Assembly (NCBI RefSeq): GCF_000422325.1 | Contig: NZ_KE383818.1 | Coordinates: forward strand, 62,001 to 126,000 | Source of the DNA: Marinospirillum minutulum DSM 6287 | GTDB taxonomy: Bacteria > Pseudomonadota > Gammaproteobacteria > Pseudomonadales > Halomonadaceae | Length of the DNA: 64,000 bases | Direction of reading: 5' to 3' | In this document: piece after piece, positions 45,084 through 53,851 of the stretch | Position numbering within the stretch: position 1 is the first letter of the stretch | Layout: every line of letters starts with the position of its first letter | Notes under the pieces: generated by a model | Database searches by the model: none | Told to the model about the DNA's origin: nothing | Seen by the model: the letters and a program-made list of their open reading frames with translations, nothing else | Program-made: the position numbers and the translations under genes

Positions 45084-47120
45084 TCAGAAGCGGTAGTTAC
45101 CACTAACCCAGAAACTACGTCCTGGCTCGGTTAGGGTGTCTTTCCAAGCACTTGATCCTAAGTTAAGTGGGTCTGAACCTGCTGCATTACGGTTTAAGAA
45201 GTTTGCATAGTTTTTATCTAGTAGGTTAATGATGCCTGTAGAAACTTCTAGCTGCTTTGTAGGTTTCCAGCCTAGGGTTAAATCAACTACACCATAACCA
45301 TTGGTTGTTTTTTCATTTGCATCAGCATTTAAGCGATTAGCTTGGTCAGCAAAACGAAAGGTAGCTGCTGCTTCCCATTGTTCAGTAATCCAATGCTGTG
45401 AAACTTGCCCAGTATAGGGCGCTATTTGTGCCAAAGTGCCGCCATCGGTGCGATTATCACCACGCAACAAACTTAGTTGTCCACGCGTTTCCCAATTGGA
45501 TGCATAACGAAGGGTGCTTTCTAGCTCTAAACCATAAAGCGCCGCTTTTATATTATGGTAGGTCGATTTTCCTGCATTAGTAGCACGGTAGATATAGTCA
45601 GTAATCTGGTTGCTGAAAACTACGGCTGAGTAGTCGAAGCTTTTACTTTTACCAACTAAGCCTAGGTCAATTTGATGACTGGTTTCAGGCTTTAAATCAG
45701 GGTTGCCGACCCAAGTGCCTCGTGCCATGTACATTTCGGTAGCGTCACCCATGCGTTGGCTGCGGCTTAGGCTTACAAAGGCACGCTGCCACTGCCCCAG
45801 GTCTTGCTCAAAGCGCATAAATGCGCCGGTTAGCCACTTATCTCTGGCTAGATCACCAGTAATTCCGTAGGTACTTTTATAAATATCGGCTGGCATCATG
45901 CCATTAGCAGGCTTGCTCTTAGCTAAGTCAGCCTGTGATTTAAAGTAGTCAGCACGAATACCTGTAGAAATACGGCGATTAGCGCCTAACAGGTGTTCTA
46001 CTTCTGCAAAAGCACCTACCTGCCTTTGAGTGACGTCAGGCCACATAAAAGCAAGATACTTAGGACTAGTCTTGGGTGAGCTTATTTGTGTGGCAGAGCG
46101 CTGGTTTTCTAGTAGATTAATTCCACCAGTAAATTGATTTGAGCCAAGCTGATGCTCAGCCATTAAACGCCCAGTTAAAGTGTCAGAAGTAGTAGGCACA
46201 GCCATTTGCATCTTGGCTTTAGGGCGTAAGGAAAAGTTATCCATTAGGTGCTCTACTTGGCTGTAGTTGAGGTTGCCACTTAGGGTTAGAAGGGGCGAAA
46301 TATCATAACGTCCACGTATTCCGTAAGTTTTATTATCACTGGTAGGTGAATCCATGCCTGCACCAGCAAACTTAATGTCCCGTTCACGGGTTTCCTCATA
46401 GCTTACTTCTAGCCAGCTATCTAGGTTGGGTGTCCAACCCAGAGAAGCACCGCCCTGGCTGGTTTCATAGCCGCTCCAAATTTTACGACCGGCACCATCT
46501 TTGTAGTTTTCGGCTTGACTGTACTCTCCAAAAGCTCGGATATAGCCTTTTTCTCCACCGGCTAAAACACGTCCCCAGCCTTTAACTGCTTCACCATTGG
46601 TGGCATAGCTACTGCCTAGTTGCCCGCTAATGGTTGAATCATCGGCAGTAAAACTAGGCTGTTGGCGCTCAAAAACAACCGTTCCACCGCTGCCACCTGC
46701 ACCGTGACGCAAGGTGGTAACACCTTTGCTAAGAGTAACTAAATCATAAGAGCTAAGAGCAGCGTAGGCGGTGGGTGGGTCCATGCGATTAGGGCAGCCG
46801 CCAAACACATAAGCGCCATCTAAGAGAATGTTGAGCCGGTTTTGGCCAAGACCACGAATAACTGGGTCTAGGCCCAAGCCACCCATACGGTTAGTTGAAA
46901 TACCATTTTGCTTGGCTAGCCATTCACCAGTATCAGCTGTAACACCTTTAGCCTTGGCTGGGTTAAGTTCTTTGGTAAGGCTTGAGGTAGATTGGCCAGT
47001 AATAACAAGGGCCGGTAACTCATTGGCGTTGGCTTTGAAAGAATAAAAAACACTGCTGCAAGACAAAACAGCAGCAACGGCCAGCACCCTAGGGCGGGCT
47101 GAAATTAGAGGGGTGTTCAT
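45084..47120 (-). CDS. oprC: TonB-dependent copper receptor (OprC/NosA type)
   Basis: A 678-residue outer-membrane barrel. After the signal peptide come a TonB box (LPALVITGQ, about 35-43), a plug domain with GLGLDPVIRGLGQNRLNILLDGAYVFGGCPNRMDPPTAYA (C109 and the M/C-rich site typical of copper receptors), and a 22-strand barrel ending in F (WVSGNYRF). It takes up copper using TonB energy. The DUF2946 gene upstream is a usual neighbour. Confidence 0.9.
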   Translation of the reverse strand: MNTPLISARPRVLAVAAVLSCSSVFYSFKANANELPALVITGQSTSSLTKELNPAKAKGVTADTGEWLAKQNGISTNRMGGLGLDPVIRGLGQNRLNILLDGAYVFGGCPNRMDPPTAYAALSSYDLVTLSKGVTTLRHGAGGSGGTVVFERQQPSFTADDSTISGQLGSSYATNGEAVKGWGRVLAGGEKGYIRAFGEYSQAENYKDGAGRKIWSGYETSQGGASLGWTPNLDSWLEVSYEETRERDIKFAGAGMDSPTSDNKTYGIRGRYDISPLLTLSGNLNYSQVEHLMDNFSLRPKAKMQMAVPTTSDTLTGRLMAEHQLGSNQFTGGINLLENQRSATQISSPKTSPKYLAFMWPDVTQRQVGAFAEVEHLLGANRRISTGIRADYFKSQADLAKSKPANGMMPADIYKSTYGITGDLARDKWLTGAFMRFEQDLGQWQRAFVSLSRSQRMGDATEMYMARGTWVGNPDLKPETSHQIDLGLVGKSKSFDYSAVVFSNQITDYIYRATNAGKSTYHNIKAALYGLELESTLRYASNWETRGQLSLLRGDNRTDGGTLAQIAPYTGQVSQHWITEQWEAAATFRFADQANRLNADANEKTTNGYGVVDLTLGWKPTKQLEVSTGIINLLDKNYANFLNRNAAGSDPLNLGSSAWKDTLTEPGRSFWVSGNYRF

Positions 47121-47334
47121 GATTTTTTCCTAAAATCTGAATAAAAAAAGAGGCTTTACAATTCAGTTTTAGGGTTTGCTATTTAATTAGTTGCGGCTGA
47201 CATGAGCAATGGGAACTCCCGCTTCATTATAAACAGCAAACCCGAGTCAAAAAGGACTGGTTAATAACAGCTCAGCAGTTAGCTGGATGTGAGCGCATAC
47301 AACTAATTTTAGCTATTAGTAACTAAGGCCTGAC

Positions 47335-47706
47335 TCAGGCTAAAGGTGGTGCACGAGAAGGTGGTGGACGACTGACAAAAACAGCTTGTTTGGCTGTTGC
47401 GTTAAAGGGTAAAGAATTGAATCTGGCTGGAAGAGGATTCGGATTATTAAACGTTAGCACTGCTAAGGTAAGAGCAGCCGAGGCAACGCATTGAGGGCAG
47501 TGAGAGGCGGGTTGTAGCGATTCAACCTGTTCGCCAGCAGCATTGAGTAGAAGACGCTCAGTAACACCCTGCCAAGAGCAGACTTCGATATAACCATCAG
47601 CATGAACGACCAGTGGCGGCACTGAAAAAGGTGTTAACACGCGATTGACCATTACGGCCAAGGCAAGTAGTAACAACCAAGAGTTCAGATTGCGGCTGAG
47701 TTTCAC
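47335..47706 (-). CDS. DUF2946 protein
   Basis: 123 residues: an N-terminal hydrophobic segment, then ADGYIEVCSWQGVTERLLLNAAGE and SHCPQCVASAAL, the DUF2946 pattern with a C-P-x-C motif. Members often accompany TonB copper receptors and probably bind copper in the periplasm. A GCCTGA-C-TCAGGC palindrome overlaps its stop. Confidence 0.8.
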   Translation of the reverse strand: MKLSRNLNSWLLLLALAVMVNRVLTPFSVPPLVVHADGYIEVCSWQGVTERLLLNAAGEQVESLQPASHCPQCVASAALTLAVLTFNNPNPLPARFNSLPFNATAKQAVFVSRPPPSRAPPLA

Positions 47707-47827
47707 GTCTAAAGTGGTTCCTTTATTAACTGTTACTTAATTTACCAGCTTTTACTCTATTAGCAACCGCTAGGGTATATACTAATTACATAAATTATTG
47801 GCTCATCTATTTTAAAGGTAGAGAAAT

Positions 47828-48622
47828 TTGGTCGGTCAACACTTATCTGACACTTACCTCTTTCGTTTTGGTGGTATAGCACGCTTGTATGGGCAAGAAG
47901 CCTTAATTAAGTTAGCTGCTGCTAAAGTCGCTGTTATAGGTATCGGTGGCGTAGGTAGCTGGACAGCAGAAGCTTTAGTAAGAACAGGCGTGGGTGAAAT
48001 AACCCTTTATGACTTAGATGATGTTTGCACCAGCAATATTAATCGTCAGCTTCATGCTTTAGATAACACTGTGGGTCAAGCTAAAGTAGAGGTAATGGCA
48101 GAGCGCTTGTTGCAAATTAATCCTGAAGTAAAAGTTAATCCCCTAAGTCAATTTATTACACTGAACAACCTCGCTCAAGAGTTAAGCCAAGGCTTTGATG
48201 CTGTGGTTGATGCTACGGATACTGTTCCTGTAAAAGCAGGCATCATAAATTGGTGTCGCAGAAACAAGGTTAGGTTAGTTGTAGTGGGTGGTGCAGGTGG
48301 GCAGGTTGATCCACGTTTAGTACAAACCGATGATTTAGTAAGAACAACTCAAGACCCCTTGTTAGCAAAGGTGCGTAATCTCTTACGTCGAGATTATGGT
48401 TTTAGTAGAGATACTAAAAAACGTTTTAATGTCGAGTGTGTTTATTCAACTGAGCAGTTGGTTTATCCACAAGCTGATGGCAGTGTTGCTTGTCGCAAAC
48501 CAGCTGCTGGTGAAGCGCTTAAGTTAGATTGTGCTAGTGGCTTTGGTTCTGCTAGTTTTGTAACAGGTACTTTTGGCTTTGTTGCCGCGCAAAGAGTTAT
48601 TGATCGGTTAATTAAAATTTAA
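47828..48622 (+). CDS. tcdA: tRNA threonylcarbamoyladenosine dehydratase TcdA
   Basis: A 264-residue E1-like enzyme that cyclises t6A in tRNA (formerly CsdL/YgdL). Nucleotide motif VAVIGIGGVGSWTAEALVRTGVGEITLYDLDDV and SNINRQLHAL, plus FNVECVYSTEQ and CASGFGSASFVTGTFG. The start is TTG with GGTAGAG upstream; no ATG fits. No csdA/csdE beside it. Confidence 0.93.
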   Translation: MVGQHLSDTYLFRFGGIARLYGQEALIKLAAAKVAVIGIGGVGSWTAEALVRTGVGEITLYDLDDVCTSNINRQLHALDNTVGQAKVEVMAERLLQINPEVKVNPLSQFITLNNLAQELSQGFDAVVDATDTVPVKAGIINWCRRNKVRLVVVGGAGGQVDPRLVQTDDLVRTTQDPLLAKVRNLLRRDYGFSRDTKKRFNVECVYSTEQLVYPQADGSVACRKPAAGEALKLDCASGFGSASFVTGTFGFVAAQRVIDRLIKI

Positions 48623-48678
48623 TTTTTATTGATGATCTAGTAAAGTGTGTAGTTGTATACCAAAGTTGTAGGGACGAG

Positions 48679-48706
48679 GCGCTTAAGTTAAAGCTAAATT
48701 AAGTGC
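48679..48706. promoter_or_regulatory. Inverted repeat upstream of the sulfide oxidoreductase gene
   Basis: GCGCTTAA (48679-48686) and TTAAGTGC (48699-48706) are inverted around 12 bases, with one G-T mismatch. They sit at the expected promoter position before an AT-rich stretch. A regulator site is possible; no specific family is proposed. Confidence 0.4.
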
Positions 48707-48748
48707 AGCTGAATAATATAAAATTTAAAAAAAGCAGGAGCACATTTC

Positions 48749-50080
48749 ATGCCCAAAAATTTCCTTCCCTTTGAAAGCGTTAGCCGACGCGATCTATTAA
48801 AGTTCGGTGTGGGTGCTGGGGTAGTTGGTCCCTTAGCACTGACAGCAGGCAGTGTTAAAGCAGTTAATACTAAAGCGCATGTTGTTATTGTGGGCGCTGG
48901 TGCTGGTGGTATCTCTATGGCTAACCGCCTAACCAACAGTCTACAGGGCGCCAAAATTACCATTATTGATACCCGTGAAAAACACTACTATCAGCCAGGT
49001 TGGACACTGGTTGCCTCTGGTGTTTGGAATCAAGCAAAAACTGAAACTCAAGTTTCAGATTGGCTACCTAAAAGCGTTAACTGGGTTAAAGGCAAGGTTG
49101 CTGAATATGACCCAGAAAATAACCAGGTTGTTCTTGAAACAGGGCAAACCGTTGCTTATGACCAACTCATCGTTGCTTCAGGTTTACAGCTGCGCTACGA
49201 CTTAATTGAAGGCATGGATGTTGGTTTAATTGGGCAAGGCAAGGGTATAGGCAGTGTTTATGCTAGCTTAGATGCAGCAGCAGCAACCAATACTGAAATT
49301 AAACGCTGGATAAGCAAAGGCAGTGGTACAGGGCTGTTTAACTTGCCACCTACCGCTTTAAAGTGTGCTGGCGCACCTTTAAAAATGACGTTTACCACCC
49401 TGCACCGCTTGGAAGACACAGGTCGTCGTGATGACTTCAATGTTGAGTTTATGACGCCTTCTGGCAAGCTGTTTGGTGTTCCCTTCTACAATGACTTTGT
49501 AAAACAGCGCTTCTCAGATCAAGGCGTTACACGCAATGATTTCTGGACGCTTAAAGCTGTCGATGCCGATGCCAAAAAAGCGACTTACAGTGTTAAAGGT
49601 GGTGAAGATCAAGTAAAAGATTACGACTTCCTGCACGTAGTACCACCTATGACAGCGGGTGCAGCGCTAGAAAATAGCCCACTAGCATTTCAGCCAGGTG
49701 AAAGCTTTACCGGTTGGATGAAAGTAGACCGCGAAACCTTGCAAAACCCTGATTACCCGAATGTTTGGGGTATAGGTGATGTGATGGGTATGCCAAGCAA
49801 TAAAACAGCAGCTAGTGTTAAAATGCATGCCAAGGTTTTAGAAGAAAACTTTTTAGCTAGCTTACAAGGCAAACCATTAACGGCAAAACACAATGGTTAT
49901 ACCTCCTGCCCCTTAATTACCGGTATTGGTAAAGCCATGTTGGTTGAGTTTGGTTGGGACAGTAAATTGCTGCCTTCTTTCTCCTTTATTGATCCAAAGC
50001 AAGAGTCTTGGACAGTATGGGTAATGAAAGAGCGTATGTTACGTCCCGCTTACTATGCCATGCTTGAAGGCAAAATTTAA
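48749..50080 (+). CDS. sqr: Sulfide:quinone oxidoreductase (Tat-exported)
   Basis: A 443-residue FAD enzyme. Tat signal SRRDLLKFGVGAG (RR at 13-14), FAD motif VVIVGAGAGGISMANRL, and the two catalytic cysteines C206 (ALKCAGAPLK) and C387 (GYTSCPLITG) in contexts like the SQRDL group. It oxidises H2S and passes electrons to quinone at the periplasmic face, forming persulfide or polysulfide. It is followed at 12 bases by a DUF5368 gene and then sulfur-handling genes. Confidence 0.88.
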   Translation: MPKNFLPFESVSRRDLLKFGVGAGVVGPLALTAGSVKAVNTKAHVVIVGAGAGGISMANRLTNSLQGAKITIIDTREKHYYQPGWTLVASGVWNQAKTETQVSDWLPKSVNWVKGKVAEYDPENNQVVLETGQTVAYDQLIVASGLQLRYDLIEGMDVGLIGQGKGIGSVYASLDAAAATNTEIKRWISKGSGTGLFNLPPTALKCAGAPLKMTFTTLHRLEDTGRRDDFNVEFMTPSGKLFGVPFYNDFVKQRFSDQGVTRNDFWTLKAVDADAKKATYSVKGGEDQVKDYDFLHVVPPMTAGAALENSPLAFQPGESFTGWMKVDRETLQNPDYPNVWGIGDVMGMPSNKTAASVKMHAKVLEENFLASLQGKPLTAKHNGYTSCPLITGIGKAMLVEFGWDSKLLPSFSFIDPKQESWTVWVMKERMLRPAYYAMLEGKI

Positions 50081-50091
50081 GGAGATATTTT

Positions 50092-50427
50092 ATGACATTT
50101 TTCGGAACATTAACCGTTGTTTGGTATTCCGCTTTGCCTTGGTTGTGGCTTATTGCTTTAATGCTAATTGTATTGCTTGTGCCACAAGTTATTGCACGCA
50201 TGAAAGGCTATAGCTTTGGTAGCAAAGGTGGCATGGGTTCTAAGTACCTACCCCCTTTAGTGTTTATTTTAGCTTTATTCCTAGTGCCCATGCAGACACA
50301 ATCGAGTATTGCTTATGTTAATACTTGGGTTGATTGGATGAACTTAATAGGTGCATCTATTGGCTTGGGCATTTATGCTTGGCTGGTATTTCACCCTATT
50401 TGTTTTCTACGCAACAAAAAAGGGTAA
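50092..50427 (+). CDS. DUF5368-like small membrane protein
   Basis: 111 residues with hydrophobic helices near 10-32, 52-68 and 80-100 (WLWLIALMLIVLLVPQVIARM, then LPPLVFILALFLVPM). Small proteins like this often sit beside SQR. It may anchor the exported oxidoreductase or assist quinone access; that role is inference. A terminator follows. Confidence 0.65.
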   Translation: MTFFGTLTVVWYSALPWLWLIALMLIVLLVPQVIARMKGYSFGSKGGMGSKYLPPLVFILALFLVPMQTQSSIAYVNTWVDWMNLIGASIGLGIYAWLVFHPICFLRNKKG

Positions 50428-50445
50428 ACTACCCTAAGTTTGACT

Positions 50446-50473
50446 AAGCCCTGTCTAGTACAGGGCTTTTTTT
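50446..50473 (+). terminator. Terminator after the SQR-DUF5368 pair
   Basis: AAGCCCTG pairs with CAGGGCTT around TCTAGTA, then a T tract. It lies before the ribosome site of the metallo-hydrolase gene, so the next genes need read-through or their own promoter. Confidence 0.88.
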
Positions 50474-50487
50474 ATAAGGATTTTCTT

Positions 50488-51357
50488 ATGTTAAAGCCTC
50501 AAATACAGGCTTTCTTTGAAGCAGAAACCTTCACATACAGCTACCTAGTGAGCGATCCGCAAAGCAAAAGCTGTGCAATTATTGATTCAGTTTTAGACTT
50601 TGACCCAGCCTCAGGCAACACCGCAACTAAAAGTGCCGACCTAATAATTGCTGCCATTAAAGAGCAAAATTTACAATTAGAATGGATTTTAGAAACCCAT
50701 GTTCATGCTGATCACTTATCGGCAGCACCCTACTTAAAAGCTCAGTTGGGTGGAAAAATAGGCATAGGCGCCAAGATAACTCAAGTGCAGGAAGTTTTTG
50801 CCGAGGTTTTTAACACTGGTTCAAGCTTTGCTAAAGATGGCAGTCAGTTCGATCAGCTTTTTAATGACGGGGATAGATTTCAACTCGGTCAGTTTCAAAT
50901 TCAAGTAATGCATACACCTGGCCATACACCAGCCTGTATAACCTATTTAATTGCGGATGCTGCTTTTGTTGGTGATACACTGTTTATGCCAGATTACGGC
51001 ACAGCACGTTGTGATTTTCCCGGTGGTGATGCAGCAACACTTTATCAGTCCATTCAAAAAATATTCTCTTTACCAGCAGAAACCCGCTTATTTATGTGTC
51101 ACGATTATTTGGCTCCAGGGCGGGACAATTACCTTAATGAAACCACTGTAGCTGAGCAGCAACAAGAAAATGTGCATGTGGGTGCTGGCAGAAGTGAAGC
51201 GGATTTTGTGGCTTTGCGCACTAAACGCGATGCTTCTTTAGAAATGCCACGCCTTATTTTGCCTTCGGTACAGGTGAATATGCGTGCGGGGCAATTTCCG
51301 CCAGCAGATGATAATGGTGTAAGCTATTTAAAGCTTCCTTTAAACCTGTTTAAGTAA
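50488..51357 (+). CDS. Metallo-beta-lactamase-fold hydrolase, persulfide-dioxygenase-like
   Basis: 289 residues of MBL fold. Metal motif H71-x-H73-x-D75-H76 (THVHADHLSA), then MHTPGHTPACITY and DTLFMPDYGTARCDFPGGD, a pattern of the ETHE1/BlcB-type hydrolases that oxidise glutathione persulfide. ATG at 50488 was chosen because AAGGA precedes it; an earlier in-frame start lies inside the terminator. It is followed by the DUF442 gene at 12 bases. Confidence 0.88.
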   Translation: MLKPQIQAFFEAETFTYSYLVSDPQSKSCAIIDSVLDFDPASGNTATKSADLIIAAIKEQNLQLEWILETHVHADHLSAAPYLKAQLGGKIGIGAKITQVQEVFAEVFNTGSSFAKDGSQFDQLFNDGDRFQLGQFQIQVMHTPGHTPACITYLIADAAFVGDTLFMPDYGTARCDFPGGDAATLYQSIQKIFSLPAETRLFMCHDYLAPGRDNYLNETTVAEQQQENVHVGAGRSEADFVALRTKRDASLEMPRLILPSVQVNMRAGQFPPADDNGVSYLKLPLNLFK

Positions 51358-51369
51358 GGTATTTCCTGA

Positions 51370-51795
51370 ATGATTGATCTCCCCTATAAGCGCCAGTTAG
51401 ATGATTTAATTACTTGTGGACAATTAACGAGTGAGCAAATAGAGGCCTTAGCAACAGCAGGAATAAAAACACTCATTTTTAATCGCCCCGATGCAGAAGA
51501 AGTCGGTCAGCCTGCTACGGCAGAACTTCAGGCTAGGGCTGAAGCTTTGGGTATGCGCTGGATTTTTCAGCCAGTGATTTCAGGACAGGTTACTGATGAA
51601 GAAGGTGTTGAGTTCGGCAAGCTCTATGAGGCTGCAGCTAAACCTGTTGTTGCCTTTTGTAGAACAGGGGCGCGTTGTGGTTGTTTATGGGCGCTAAGTC
51701 AAAAGCAGAAAAAAACAGGTGCAGAACTAGTTAAAACTATGCAACAGGCGGGTTTTGATATGCCTGATTTTTTTAACCGCCTAATTGCTGAATAG
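51370..51795 (+). CDS. DUF442 (TIGR01244-type) sulfur transferase/phosphatase-like protein
   Basis: 141 residues with the loop FCRTGARC (C97, R102: a C-x4-R rhodanese-like loop) and the N-terminal ITCGQLTSEQIEALATAGIKTLIFNRPD. In many genomes this domain is fused to the MBL-fold persulfide dioxygenase; here it is the next gene, supporting a joint role in persulfide handling. Confidence 0.87.
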   Translation: MIDLPYKRQLDDLITCGQLTSEQIEALATAGIKTLIFNRPDAEEVGQPATAELQARAEALGMRWIFQPVISGQVTDEEGVEFGKLYEAAAKPVVAFCRTGARCGCLWALSQKQKKTGAELVKTMQQAGFDMPDFFNRLIAE

Positions 51796-51813
51796 CAGGC
51801 CTATAAACATAGA

Positions 51814-53625
51814 ATGAAACCTATAGCTACAACTGCCCCCGAAAACCCAGAGCTTCAGGGTACAGCCATGCGTCAAGGCTTATGGGGGCTACTGAGAAGT
51901 GGTGCTTATAACACTCGGCTGTTTCGTCAAGATGCTACTGCCGCCCTAATTGTTAGTTTACTACTAATTCCACAAAGCCTAGCTTATGCCTTGTTGGCTG
52001 GTCTGCCTTTACAAACAGGCTTGTATGCCAGCATTTTACCCGCCATAGTTTATGCCTTTTTTGGCACCAGTGGTGTGCTAGCCGTTGGCCCCGTAGCCAT
52101 CACTTCCCTGTTAACCTTTAGTGCTTTAAGTCCTATGGCCTTACCAGGCTCAGATAAATACCTGTTGTTGGCTATTTTATTAGCGCTTATGTCAGGCGCG
52201 TGTTTGCTTTTAATGAGCTTCCTGCGCATGGGTTTTTTAGCTAATTTTTTAAGTCATCCTGTTATGTCTGCCTTTGTTAGTGGTGCTGCCATTATGATTT
52301 TATTGGGGCAGTTAAAAGGTGTTACTGGTATTCCAGTAGAAGGCGCTAATTTGCCTAGTCAGCTAATTAGCCTCTACAAGGGATTAAATCAGCTCCACCT
52401 TAAAACGCTAGGCTTGGGTTTGGTATTTTTAGGTTTTCTTTACTGGTCACGTCATTACCTAGCAGGCCTATTAAAAAAATGGCAGGTAAGTGGTTCTAAT
52501 GCTGCTTTATTGGCACGTATGGCACCCCTAGTATTATTGGTGCTTGCCACGCTAGGCGTTATGTTTACAGGCTTAGATCAACAGGGAGTTAAAATTGTAG
52601 GTAGGCTACCTTTAGAGCTTCCTAAGATAGCTTGGCAAAACATCCAGCTCACCAGTCTGCTAGCGCTTTTACCTATGGCGATGATGATTAGTTTAATTGG
52701 CTTTGCAGAGTCGGTAGCCATAGCAAGAACCTTTGCAGCCAAGCGTCGCCAGCAGGTGAATAGTAATCGAGAGCTATTTGGCTTGGGTGCAGCAAATTTA
52801 GTAGCAGGATTAAGTGCCAGCTTACCCGTTACCGGTGGGCTTTCCCGCACTGTGCTTAATAATGATGCTGGTGCTGTTACCCCTATGGCAAGTTTGCTTA
52901 CGGGGCTGGCTATGGGGCTTATCTTACTTTTCTTTACTGGCTGGCTGTATTACCTGCCGCAAGCCATGTTGTCTGCTGTCATCATAGTGGCTGTTTTATC
53001 TTTAATTGAATGGCGACAGCTACCTTACCTATGGCGCTATAGCAGAGAAGATGCCTGGTCTTGGCTAGTCACTCTTTTAGGTGTGCTCTTTTTGGGGTTA
53101 GAGCTAGGGTTGCTGTTAGGTGTTTTGGTTTCTTTAGCTGCTTGGTTAGCTAAAAATAGCCGACCTCACATGGCCGTGGTTGGTTTAGTGCCGGGTACTG
53201 AGCATTACCGTAATGTGCAGCGTTATGAAGTGGAAGTACATCCCGCTATTTTGTCTTTGCGTATTGATGAAAGCCTAATGTTTGCTAATGCCCAAGAGGT
53301 AGAGCAACAAATACTTAAAGAAGCTACCCTACACAGCCAGTTACGTCATGTTGTGCTTATGGGATCGGGGATTAATCATATTGATGCTAGTGGAGTACAA
53401 ATGCTAGCTCAGTTAAATAGCCTGTTAAGCGAACAGGGAATTTATTTGCACTTGTCTGAAATTAAAGGCCCTGTGTTAGATAAGCTCAAGCTAGTGGAAT
53501 TCATTGAAGCTTTGTCAGGCGAGGTGTTTTTAACTCAGCACCAAGCAATGAAAACCTTGGAAAGAGTTGAAGATGAAGGAAAAAAAAGCCTGAACTTGGT
53601 TCAGGCAAATAAAGCGGAAAACTAA
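51814..53625 (+). CDS. SulP-family anion transporter
   Basis: 603 residues. N-terminal transport domain with about 12-14 helices and the SulP signature (LIVSLLLIPQSLAYALLAGLPLQTGLYASILPAIVYAFFGTS), and a C-terminal STAS domain at about 475-570 (SLRIDESLMFANAQEVE, then HIDASGVQML). Likely sulfate, sulfite or bicarbonate transport; the sulfur context favours sulfur oxyanions. Its last codons contain the minus-strand terminator of the next gene. Confidence 0.93.
   Translation: MKPIATTAPENPELQGTAMRQGLWGLLRSGAYNTRLFRQDATAALIVSLLLIPQSLAYALLAGLPLQTGLYASILPAIVYAFFGTSGVLAVGPVAITSLLTFSALSPMALPGSDKYLLLAILLALMSGACLLLMSFLRMGFLANFLSHPVMSAFVSGAAIMILLGQLKGVTGIPVEGANLPSQLISLYKGLNQLHLKTLGLGLVFLGFLYWSRHYLAGLLKKWQVSGSNAALLARMAPLVLLVLATLGVMFTGLDQQGVKIVGRLPLELPKIAWQNIQLTSLLALLPMAMMISLIGFAESVAIARTFAAKRRQQVNSNRELFGLGAANLVAGLSASLPVTGGLSRTVLNNDAGAVTPMASLLTGLAMGLILLFFTGWLYYLPQAMLSAVIIVAVLSLIEWRQLPYLWRYSREDAWSWLVTLLGVLFLGLELGLLLGVLVSLAAWLAKNSRPHMAVVGLVPGTEHYRNVQRYEVEVHPAILSLRIDESLMFANAQEVEQQILKEATLHSQLRHVVLMGSGINHIDASGVQMLAQLNSLLSEQGIYLHLSEIKGPVLDKLKLVEFIEALSGEVFLTQHQAMKTLERVEDEGKKSLNLVQANKAEN
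53581..53606 (-). terminator. Minus-strand terminator embedded in the SulP coding end
   Basis: On the minus strand GCCTGAAC pairs with GTTCAGGC around CAA, followed by seven T. It lies inside the last 15 codons of the SulP gene and directly downstream of the convergent small gene. Confidence 0.85.
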
Positions 53626-53630
53626 AAAGT

Positions 53631-53762
53631 TTAATAAACAAAAAGTACGTGATACCAACCAACAACGGCAGTTAAGGCAGGCATGGCTAGAAGAACAACC
53701 AAGCCAGTTGGAATCCATAAAGGGCTGCTAGTGTCTTTAAAAACTTCGTTAGATGATGACAT
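53631..53762 (-). CDS. 43-residue single-TM membrane peptide
   Basis: Short minus-strand gene. ATG at 53762 with GAGGT about nine bases upstream, stop at 53631. The product has a polar N-terminus and one hydrophobic helix (IPTGLVVLLAMPALTAVVGW). A clean terminator follows. Not recognised; its size resembles accessory subunits of membrane oxidases or transporters. Confidence 0.65.
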   Translation of the reverse strand: MSSSNEVFKDTSSPLWIPTGLVVLLAMPALTAVVGWYHVLFVY

Positions 53763-53851
53763 TTCCGTTACCTCTTAAAATATTAAAAAATTGATCTAGG
53801 TCACAATTATTTCATTCTAAGACTTATTGCAGGATTTGTCACCCACCTATA

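Noticed and set aside
47328-47340. GCCTGA-C-TCAGGC palindrome at the DUF2946 stop
   Set aside because: Perfect but short and without a T tract; not enough to call a terminator or operator.
50440-50487. Upstream start for the metallo-hydrolase gene
   Set aside because: It lies in the terminator hairpin; ATG 50488 has AAGGA in front and begins at the usual family start.
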